A stretch of DNA of 64,000 nt from Daphnia pulex (taxonomy: Eukaryota > Arthropoda > Branchiopoda > Diplostraca > Daphniidae): the NCBI RefSeq assembly GCF_021134715.1, contig NC_060024.1, positions 12,524,001 through 12,588,000 on the forward strand, written 5' to 3'. This document shows positions 42,501 through 50,113 of this stretch, piece by piece. The notes below the pieces were generated by a model. The model was given only the letters and a program-made list of their open reading frames with translations, did not search any database and had not been told where the DNA came from. Every line of letters begins with the position of its first letter. The stretch's first letter is position 1. The translations under genes were made by a program, and so were the position numbers.

Positions 42501-45500
42501 CTCGCTGCTGTGCGATTTCGATCGCCGAAAATTTACTTGTACAAGACATCTTTTTCTTTGGCCTCACTTTATTATCCGTCAGCTAGAAAATGCCGTTTCG
42601 ACCCGCGGCTCGAGGGGGGCAAAAATAGATCAGATTCCGACACTGTTTGAAAAACTGAAGCTCCGGCAGAGCTTATTTTACTCTCGGTGCACAAGACCTA
42701 CACGCGCCTACACGCACATAGAAACAATGAGTCTATTATCCTTCCATTTCTAAACCAAAAATAAAAAGCCCAAAGGTTTGGAAAAAAGTCAATACTGAAC
42801 AAACTATTCATCACGTTGGAAAAATGAATTTTACGGACCTCACTGATACTGCTGCGGTCTTCAAAGACTTTTTTTTCGGACTCCTTTTGTCTCCGACCGC
42901 CGATGGAACTCTTTCTTAACATTTTAATGAATTCGCAGGCACCTGAGACGGTGAGAAGGTTCATAACAAACTAGTCTTTTCGGTACTTTCTTCTTCCTTT
43001 TTCTACCCCGCTTGTTTTGTTTCTCTGTCCATTTTGCTGGCCACGGGTCATAAGGTCCATGCAGCAGCGCTGAGTTAATGATCGCGCCCGGGCCTCAATT
43101 CTCGCCGCGCTTAACGATTTGGAGAGTATCTTTATAAGCAGGACATCCAACTTTTCACTTCGGAGAGGGGTCATCCCCCGCTGAACAGGATCATTTACGC
43201 ACCGATAATTTCTCCGATGGTCATTGTGGGGGTAAACACAAAAACAACAACGCAAACGAAGGGAGGAAAAAAAGTGATATTTATAAAAGAAAAACGGCCT
43301 ACGAACCATAAACGATTGAATTCTGGAATTTCGGTCGACTTAACTTTGAACACAAATGCGTAGTGCTAAATGTGAAGCGTAACCTTCGAATGTGATTTAT
43401 CCTTGATGTGACACAAGGATCCCAACGACAGAGTCGGTAGAATGCAGCGAAGTAACGCCTTCCGCTACTTTAATTCAAAAATGGTTGCGCTTCCACAAGG
43501 GGAATGCAATCATAAAGGGGAAAAAAGATCAAAGAGAGAGAGAGAGAGACTCGGTCTTTTCGGAGTGCGGAAGAAAAATGAAGGAGATGGAAATGCCGAA
43601 CGGACGCGGAGTCGAATGTAATCCCGCTGTTGTTGCTCGGCTTCACCTTTTTAGTGAAGGGAGCCAGGTTTTTATGATTAATGATTGCGGGTGCAACAGC
43701 ACAAGACATCAGCGGGAGGTTTTTTCTCCTTATTTTTCTTCTTTCTTCGTCTGACTATGGCAAAAAAAAAGGTAGGGAGGGAGAAGTCTCACAGAATGGA
43801 CGGGCATCTGCTCTTCCTGGCTAGTTCCTCTCCTAATAGGCTTTCCATTCCATTATCACAGCATCAAGGCTATAAAACCCCATTCGAAACGTAATCACAA
43901 TGATACGAAAAGCATTCAAAAGTCAAACCAGAGTCTATTCAACACGCCACGGTCCGAGGAGACAACTGGCATATCCAAATACGAAACTGGAACGCGAGCA
44001 GGAATGAATTTCCGGAATCAAATGAACCCAACCAACTCTGTAGGGACACATCCGCATCTCTTTTTGGCGGATGTTAAGATCGCGTAACTTGTTGGCTGGA
44101 AATCGAATTCCTCCCATCCCACGGATATTTACTTTGAAATGACGTTTGTAACATGAAAAAAAAAAATGTTTTTGGAAATACCTGGCCTTGCGTAGATACA
44201 TCGAGAAAAATATGTATATAATATCACATATAAATATAATATATATCCCCCCTCTGGTCGACAAGTCCGAGTTAGCGGGGCGTCGAACTCTGAGTAATGA
44301 CTAATGATCTTTGCCTGTCATGTGGGATATAGCATTCATCGGCGGAGCCATCTCCTTCTTTTTTTTTCTTTTTCTCTCTTCTTCTCCTCTCCTCTTTTCT
44401 TTCTCTTTCACGGCGGCCCACATACGCCAGACTTTTCTCTCTTTTTCCCTTTTGTTACTGATGTTGAAAAGCAACTGTTCTGGCATTCTATACGATGTGG
44501 ATGGCGATACAAAGTATGAAGCGATCAGAATGTACCGCAAAGCGCTTAGCCGGAATTTTTTGTGGTGCAAAACTGTTGACTATTTGGCGCTGAATGTCAT
44601 TTGTAGATTTTCAGAAAAAAAAAAATTGTTTCGTGGAATTACGTCTGAAATAATATCATCACCGCATAACCCAAAGAAAAAACTGCCTGAATAAATTCAG
44701 CTTGGTTGTAACAAATGCGGAATAAGAAAAGATCTTTAAAAGCTTGAATAATTAAATAAAGTTAATATATAAGCATCAATTATGTAACACTTATATAAGA
44801 AAAGATTTTTCTTGAACCATACTGTTCAATGTGCGTAAAAAACGGAACTTTTGCCAAGTTCTGGAAACGGTCAGCGCCACCTAGTAGTAAAGCAAGAAAC
44901 GAGTATGCTTTTCCTTCGCTAGATGGTGCCACTGACCAAAATTCCGAAAATTCACAGAACCTTCGAGAAGTGTCATAAGGAAGTCCGAGGTCACTTGTAC
45001 TATTTATCCACCAACCACATTTATGTGACGACATTTCTGATTTGGTTTTTGAAATCTGCGCAGCGCAGACTTGACACTCTATGAATCCATATACAGATGG
45101 ATGCAGCGTAGTTAAGAAATGCGACAACCTGTTGCGATGTTACCATGGGTTCAAAGGATCCAACGCAGGATCAGATCACATTTCCTGAACTCAGTAGAAA
45201 CTCGCTAACTATTTGAGACTCACCAATAAGAATTTACGCATCATGTTAGTCTAGTGACGCAATCCTTTTAACGTTTTCCTTAGAAAACGCAAAAATAAAA
45301 AAACCCACACGACCTAACCAGCAATTTGTTATGCAATTTTTCACTCACCTGTTTCATCATCAATTCGATATGATAAGCCGGCCCAGGGATCGTCATCTGA
45401 AGGAGATTTGTCCGGAGGGTCCTCGTCGTTCTTATTTTCGCCATTTTTGGTCTTCTCCTTTTGTTCGCCCTGCATGTCAGATAAAGAAAGTTTGTACAAC

Positions 45501-47836
45501 CCATTATTTATTGCTGCTCATTAGACGATGAAGCTTCCATGCAGTTCACAGCCAGCACTTTTGTCGGCCTTCCTCTAACATGTAATATCTCTTTATGACA
45601 CAGCCTTCACATTGCAGTGCCGACCATTTTTTTTTCTTTTTTCAAATAGGAAAAACTGTAGTTTCTCTACCTTCAAATCCAACTTGTCCTTCAACGTTGC
45701 TGTGTCGACATCCTCGCTGCTGGATTCTTGATCTTCCGGAAAGAGAAAATGATCACGGGGGACTCCAATGTCGATGTCTTGCTTCCATAAAATTTCTATC
45801 AGGTCCGCATCCTGTGACATGGATACAAATTGTGTTACATAAGTCAAAACAGGGTTTCCTTGAAAAATCAATCGAACAAAAACTAAATTTCAGTATCCGT
45901 TATATAAATCACAACACTACGACATAGAGAAATCCAGGAAAATCATGCGTCCGATGAAATTTTGCGAGGTCAATCGACAACAGAACAGGCAGAATGTTTC
46001 TAACAGACTGTTGAGTGTTGGGAGATTTGGGAGATCCTGAGACTGGGTCTACAAGAGGTCGCCAAGACAAAAATTGTATCCAACGTGTTCTCCTGATGAC
46101 AAACAAGAAATCGGCAGCAGCATGACATGCCATTTGTGGACTGCATCGCACGTCATCATCGTATTTTTTTTTTCTTTTTAGCAAATTCATGCTTAGCTTT
46201 CAATTGCATTCATCACCCATTTTGGACCTGCTGCCACGACAACAGCATAGCACCATTACCCTTTTCACTCTTTGTACAACAGAACAGACCTGCTTACACT
46301 CCAGGTGGTAGGAGGGGGAGCAATTCACTTGGCAGACTCTGAGTATTTAATGGATTTTTATCTTGATTGTCAATGGCTTTACCTCCAGAGATAGTACAGA
46401 AGCGTCATCTTGAATAGAAGATTCTGGAGGTGATTGTGGTTGTATGGAATCCAGTAGTTCATCATGATGGGATTGTGAACTTACAGTGGCAGCTATCAAT
46501 GAACTGCTAGAAGAAGCAACAACAGGGCTCACTGTGTTTACATTAGGCAAATTTGAGTCACGGTTGAGTGAGCTGTCATCCAGCAGGTAAGCGGTAATTG
46601 TTCTTGGGCTTCGTGGGGGTAAGATGCTTGTGTATCTCCCAAGATCATTTAAATCTTCAATGAGCTCTTCTTGATATTGAGTTAAAGAAGCTTCCATGCT
46701 CTTAGGATGTAAGTAGGGTATATCTGGCAAGTTGCTCATGAATCCATGATGGAAATCCGATGGGGCATGAGCCCAAGTGTCTCCCATTGTAACATTGTGG
46801 AAACTTCCCCGAATGGAATTGGACCGTCCCAGACCCAATCCAAGATAAGATTCAGGATCTACTCTAATCAAACTGAGTATCAGAGCTAGATGAAGAAGTT
46901 CATCCGAGTGTCTATGAATCTTTTTGACGTAAGCCAACATTTTGGCGTTTATTGCTTTGTCTCGGCGTTCAGATTAACTTTGTGCACAGTACGTCGCAAC
47001 GACGTAGTTCTTGGGAGTGGGGATTCAGGTTCCCTATGTCGAGGGAAACATCACTAAAAACAGTATTCATCAAACACGTTCACCAACATTTTGTTTGTAT
47101 GTTGCAATCTTGATAGTTTGTTTTGAAAGGAAGATGCTGCTGCTGCTGCTGCTACGACAGCGGCGTGAAAATTTACAAGTCTATCCTCTTTGTAAAGGGG
47201 CAAAGTGACTCAGCTCTCACGCTGGATCAGTGACACCTAGGGAGCCAACAATAAACTAACAAGAATGATGCAACACTCCGACGAACATATCTCGTATCTT
47301 ACGTACAGTGTAAGTTTATAACCACTCAATTTGGACAGGCATTTATCAGTGTTATAAGTCACGGGATATGCAAGGTGACTTTCAGTCAAACTTTGTACCT
47401 TCCTTAAAATTTAATGTCGATTGATGTCTGAATTTTTCCGGTTTGATGACGTAAAATCCAGACGTAAATACAGCATTGCCAAACAACATCACACATTTTC
47501 CTCTGTACATTTTAACACGACAATATATATCAGCATGCACCTGATACAAAACAACATGATCTGATGTTGCTAAGAATGCAAAAAATCCTTGAAAATTTCC
47601 AAAATTTAGACTTTGGCCCTGATAAAGTCATATCTTATCATATTGTTTACAAAAGCCCGGCAAAAATATCACAAATAGGCTGGCGTAGCAACGAAGAGAA
47701 ATTGGAGAAAGGAAGGAAAACTAACCTCGTTAAATATACTGCCTTTATTTGTGGATTTCGCAGAGTTGGCAATATGCACTGGCGAATCTGGTTCAGGAGA
47801 TAAACTCAACATCAAGGGAAGATCCACATCCACCAT
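20749..47836 (-). CDS. cnc: Cap'n'collar (Cnc/Nrf) bZIP transcription factor, long isoforms
   Basis: Twelve coding exons join in phase with GT/AG sites: 46940-46383, 45811-45671, 45469-45349, 35772-35588, 34927-34517, 23801-23243, 23164-23040, 22968-22872, 22801-22516, 22438-22098, 21723-21622 and 21539-20749. They sum to 3717 bases (1238 aa). An alternative first exon at 47836-47726 gives 1089 aa. The protein binds antioxidant response elements with small Maf, is held by KEAP1 and regulates detoxification and proteasome genes; in arthropods cnc also patterns mandible and labrum. Visible are a hydrophobic N-terminal segment, a DLG-type motif (LWKQDIDIGV), ETGE at 272-275, an acidic central region, RTMSMEHRWQDL, HNHTY, the CNC box at about 1008-1053, the basic region at 1054-1070 and a leucine zipper. 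Shorter head-patterning isoforms probably start in the large introns, but I cannot define them. Confidence 0.95.
21622..23164 (-). CDS. cnc: cnc middle exons 7 to 11
   Basis: Five exons: 23164-23040, 22968-22872, 22801-22516, 22438-22098 and 21723-21622, separated by introns of 71, 70, 77, 374 and, before the last exon, 82 bases (the 374-base intron lies between 22098 and 21723). All phases agree. They encode acidic and Ser/Thr-rich transactivation sequence, including QTGDGFFPSIFNEDDLQLMD and the HNHTY motif shared with vertebrate NFE2L1, which helps fix the joins. Confidence 0.9.
23243..23801 (-). CDS. cnc: cnc exon 6: conserved MSMEHRWQDL and His-rich tract
   Basis: Starts VRMPLMRTMSMEHRWQDLA, a segment conserved in Cnc and NFE2L1, then a poly-Ala run and a very His-rich region of about 100 residues. 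Acceptor AG is at 23803-23802 and donor CTTG|GTAAGC ends at 23243. The exon is phase 0 at its start, so an internal Met here could also begin a short isoform fed by a 5' leader exon. Confidence 0.92.
25805..26871 (+). pseudogene. Possible degraded protein-coding gene inside cnc intron
   Basis: Several adjacent plus-strand segments have the mixed composition of real protein, unlike the low-complexity frames around them: an ATG-led piece at 25805-25904 (ending QFPAGFQK before a GT), a piece at about 26005-26175 containing ENELHAKFQGGKAASRFPNV, a shifted frame continuing at about 26177-26276 (YFKSFVSYAKKIKNEA), and an ATG-led 57-codon frame at 26698-26871 (MSYLADSVYIPHSRKRW). The frame changes and an in-frame stop between pieces suggest decay. 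I do not recognise the family. Part of the first piece is also open on the minus strand, so this is uncertain. Confidence 0.3.
30987..31011. repeat. CT microsatellite
   Basis: A 25-base pure CT run inside cnc intron 5. It is one of the longest dinucleotide arrays in the window and, read on the other strand, a GAGAG run of the kind bound by GAGA factor. Confidence 0.95.
34517..34927 (-). CDS. cnc: cnc exon 5: acidic region
   Basis: 137 codons, phase 0 at both ends. Encodes EKLTESNFTLGALSPESAEL, a Ser-rich stretch with SSGEESIGDLDLGFYFDSED, then a strongly acidic run (ADDEEEEE) typical of the Neh4/5-like transactivation part of CNC factors. It ends with HPRSLQ, followed directly by VRMPLMRTM of the next exon after a 10.7 kb intron. 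Confidence 0.93.
35588..35772 (-). CDS. cnc: cnc exon 4: completes the ETGE motif
   Basis: Begins with two bases that complete the Gly of ETGE, then Glu-Tyr-Val-Leu-Leu-Asp-Lys, giving DETGEYVLLDK across the junction. The rest is Ser/Glu-rich and ends FGFVDYDE. Acceptor AG is at 35774-35773; donor GAG|GTAAGT ends at 35588. Confidence 0.95.
37852..37872. repeat. GT microsatellite
   Basis: A pure GT run in cnc intron 3, followed by a shorter GT stretch after one interrupting T. Confidence 0.95.
38801..38830. repeat. 30-bp perfect AT palindrome
   Basis: AATAAAAATA followed by TA steps and TATTTTTATT reads the same on both strands over 30 bases. It could extrude as a cruciform. It lies in the large cnc intron with no gene next to it. 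Confidence 0.9.
39728..39768. repeat. Imperfect hairpin with GGGCCC ends
   Basis: GGGCCCT...CTAT...TAAT on the left arm pairs with ATTA.ATAG.AGGGCCC on the right arm, with a 2-nt bulge and one mismatch, and a loop of about seven bases. The stem is about 15 bp, short for a canonical pre-miRNA. Confidence 0.6.
44872..44932. promoter_or_regulatory. Pair of CTCF-like sites in divergent orientation
   Basis: The minus strand at 44887-44874 reads CTACTAGGTGGCGC, matching 13 of 14 positions of CCASYAGRKGGCRS. About 30 bases further on, the plus strand at 44916-44929 reads TCGCTAGATGGTGC, with 11 of 14 matches. They lie in the large cnc intron about 460 bases before exon 3 as transcribed. This is the best CTCF-like match in the window; binding is inferred. 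Confidence 0.45.
45349..45469 (-). CDS. cnc: cnc exon 3: first part of ETGE motif
   Basis: Forty codons plus one base, phase 0 to phase 1. A Lys/Glu/Asp-rich start leads to SDDDPWAGLSYRIDDET and a lone G that opens the Gly codon of ETGE. Donor ACAG|GTGAGT ends at 45349; acceptor TGCAG precedes 45469. The correct frame here is not the longest open frame, and it is fixed by phase with both neighbours. Confidence 0.93.
45671..45811 (-). CDS. cnc: cnc exon 2: DLG-type KEAP1 motif
   Basis: Forty-seven codons, phase 0 at both ends, starting DADLIEILWKQDIDIGVPRDHF. This is the Neh2-type low-affinity KEAP1-binding element; the usual DLG tripeptide is here DIG, a conservative Leu-to-Ile change. The exon can follow either first exon because both end in phase 0. 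Confidence 0.96.
46383..46940 (-). CDS. cnc: cnc first exon A: Nrf1-like N-terminus with hydrophobic segment
   Basis: 186 codons from ATG at 46940. Residues about 14-28 (ELLHLALILSLIRVD) form the hydrophobic NHB1-type segment followed by PESYL, as in vertebrate NFE2L1 and long CncC, which anchors the protein in the ER membrane for proteasome-linked processing. The rest is Ser-rich. It ends SVLSLE|GT in phase 0. No acceptor is evident upstream of the ATG, so it looks like a true first exon. Confidence 0.92.
46941..47725 (-). other. Region between the two cnc first exons
   Basis: Should contain the promoter for the Nrf1-like isoform and be intronic for the Nrf2-like one. It has a CTG run near 47.14 kb and TGATGACG near 47.45 kb. 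No coding exon is seen. Confidence 0.5.
47726..47836 (-). CDS. cnc: cnc alternative first exon B: Nrf2-like N-terminus
   Basis: ATG at 47836 opens 37 codons (MVDVDLPLMLSLSPEPDSPV...) ending IFNE|GTTAGT in phase 0. Joined to exon 2 it gives a start resembling vertebrate NRF2, where a short M-D-L-E-L-P leader precedes the DLIDILWRQDIDLGV element. It has no membrane segment, so the product should be soluble. The exon is inferred from frame, donor, phase and resemblance; it has no transcript proof here. Confidence 0.75.
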
Positions 47837-48745
47837 TTTTCGGTTTAACTTAAACTGTTTCACGTTAGAAAACTGTTTGTTTTGATTTTTCACCTCGGTG
47901 ACGACCAACCACACGATGCCTCAAGCGTGAATCGTATTCCTCGGGACTCGAAACTAGAATGCCTAGACAGTGTCGACAATCGTGACGGCGAGTAGAAAAA
48001 GTAGGCGGCGCCTAAAGTCCTTAGGACTTCGTATAGTACACTTGGCGCCCGATTCACCCGTTGGGCAGTGTCGCTAATGCTCGATTTGCTGGCGATTTCA
48101 AGTCTATGGGTTATCAATTCAGAATTATCAACGAACTCTGCTTGTTTTTTTTTTGTATCCAGTCAGGTATTAATTTACAAAATCTTCTTCCAACCGGACA
48201 TGTTTATCAACAAGCTCACAAAATCAACATTAGAAGCAAGAGCTGGACGTGCTGAGCTGGACCCTGTGATAAGACTCGCACCAATCGAACTGGCAACGCT
48301 TGCTCGGTTTTAAGATGGTCTCCGTTACTAGGGCATGATACACATACATAGTGGAAAGCCTTGAGATAAAACTGGACGAAGGTAGGGCTGAATCAAACTT
48401 GATCTGACACTAGCGACATCCCCTTGAATTTCTGATCACGTTCCAAGTGTATGTTTTAATATAGGCCCTCGTCCGTACCGTATCGGACACATATCATAAA
48501 AATTTTCAGGTCTGCATTGATTATACGACTGGAGTCTTGTTTACTTTTCCTATCCGGATAAGGCTGCAATTGATATTCACAAATCCTGAAAGCGTGTTTC
48601 GAAAAGATTAAACCGAATTGTTTAGTAACCGCCAGGTAGAGTTTCCTTTAACATTTTTAACGCTTAGCGTAAAGAAAACGGCAAAGTGTGTCGTGCTCAT
48701 TAAAAAAATGTCCTTTGGGTGTAGTTCTAGCGTTAAACCGTAACC
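47837..48745. promoter_or_regulatory. Divergent cnc / CREG intergenic promoter region
   Basis: About 0.9 kb between the start codon of the Nrf2-like cnc form (minus) and that of the CREG gene (plus). The two genes are head to head, so both promoters must lie here. No TATA box is obvious in good position for either. Nothing else is recognised. Confidence 0.6.
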
Positions 48746-49683
48746 ATGGAACGCAGCTGGAAATTCTTCGCTTTGATGTTTGTTCTGGCTGAATGGATCG
48801 AACCGGGAGACTTTGCGCTGAACAACCGCAACCACATAACATATGTCAACATGCCCTACGAAATAAAAAGAGAAAATAATCTAACCGTCGTTAAATCGGA
48901 ACCTCCTCCACACGAGCTAGTGGCCAAAATGGCTCGCTATATCGTACACAAGAGTGGTAAATTAAATAATGATTTAAAACAATCTAGCTACTATAAAGTT
49001 GTGACCATTTAAGACTGGACCGCACTTGCCACCATTTCGACCCACGCTCCCATCGCAGGCTATCCGTTTGCTAATATTTTCTCGGTAAGCGATGGACCAG
49101 TCCACATTTCAAAAGGGGTCCCTTATTTTTACTTGACGGACATGGAAATATCTGTTCAGGATTTAAAAGTAAGCATCATTTCTTAGTATCTAACATGACG
49201 TTGTGCCAGTACGCTTTACGCGGTTTAACTAATACGCAGGAAGACTCAAGGACGACAATCACAATGAGTTTAGCTCAAACTCATTTCTGCAAAAAACACC
49301 AGTACGACCCGGAAGATCCTCTTTGTGCTCACATTATTCTGACGGGGAAACTCGTTCGCGTACGTAATGACTTGAAGCCATTAAAGTGCATTTAAAAATT
49401 GATCGAAACATTGATCGAATTGATTTTTAGGTCACCGATCCCAGCGAAAAGAGCTTTGCACGAAAAGCGTTATTCTCTCGACATCCGGAAATGAAAGACT
49501 GGCCAAAAGGTTCTTAATATTTAAATAATGATTTGAATTGCAAAGTTACTCACCTGGTTTGCAATTTCAGATCACGGTTGGTGGTTCGGGAAATTAGTTA
49601 TCAGTAAAATCTGCCTTCTCGATTACTTTGGTGGTGTAAAGGACGTCGATCTAGCCGAGTACTTCGCCACCAGTCCTTTGTGA
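48746..49683 (+). CDS. CREG1: CREG1-like secreted glycoprotein
   Basis: Five exons, 48746-48956, 49014-49168, 49240-49359, 49431-49509 and 49571-49683, with introns of 57-71 bases, give 225 aa; human CREG1 has 220. CREG (cellular repressor of E1A-stimulated genes) is a secreted or lysosomal glycoprotein with an FMN-binding split-barrel fold that has lost the flavin site. An N-terminal signal peptide (FFALMFVLA) is present. Family blocks are DWTALATISTH, FSVSDGP, VPYFYLTDMEISVQDLK, SLAQTHFCKK, DPEDPLCAHIILTG, ALFSRHPEM, WPK and LLDYFGGV. A candidate N-glycosylation site NLT lies near the N-terminus. It starts divergently from cnc and ends convergently with TMEM161. A poly(A) signal AATAAA is at 49735-49740. 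Confidence 0.95.
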
Positions 49684-50113
49684 ATTAAAGAAATCGTTGT
49701 AACCTTAGAATAGAAGGCTCAAAATTGCAATGTTAATAAAAGCTTCGAAAAAAAAGTGTGACAATTAGAATTGAATGAATTTGCTTATCAAATAAATTAA
49801 CTATTTATTCATAAATAGTTTAACAGGGTAGGCAAATAAGGGATTTGTTCACAGATCCTTAATCGTCATCATCCAGGCCGAACTCGAATGAGATCTGTTG
49901 TTTCAAAATGTAGAAGTAAACGCTCACTCACACACGCACGCAATTCACACACAATGAACCACAGGGGTTTCCTACGGAGATTGACTACTTGTGCTGTATT
50001 TGCATCCATCCGACAGCAGAAGACACGGGACTACTTTGAATTGCAAGTATCTGCACGCCGCCAAAATTGTGATGCACGGCACTGTTCGTCCATTAGACAT
50101 GTTCGTCTCGGTT
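49684..50113. other. Overlapping 3' ends of CREG and TMEM161
   Basis: Holds AATAAA on the plus strand at 49735-49740 and 49791-49796 (CREG), and TTTATT at 49804-49809, a minus-strand poly(A) signal for TMEM161. The two tails meet within about 50 bases. The 93-codon plus-strand frame starting at 49888 lies over the TMEM161 3' UTR and shows no family features. Confidence 0.6.

Larger units (their letters stand above)
35773..45348 (-). other. cnc intron 3 (9.6 kb)
   Basis: Separates the two halves of the ETGE codon set. It is rich in GT (37852-37872), CT (38283-38302) and GA repeats. It holds a 30-bp perfect AT palindrome at 38801-38830, a GC-ended hairpin at 39728-39768, and a pair of CTCF-like motifs at 44872-44932. 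No coding exon is recognised. It may hold promoters of shorter cnc isoforms. Confidence 0.75.

Noticed and set aside
42971..43309. 112-codon minus-strand frame in cnc intron 3
   Set aside because: Partly protein-like, but the phase and motifs do not connect to cnc and no family is recognisable.
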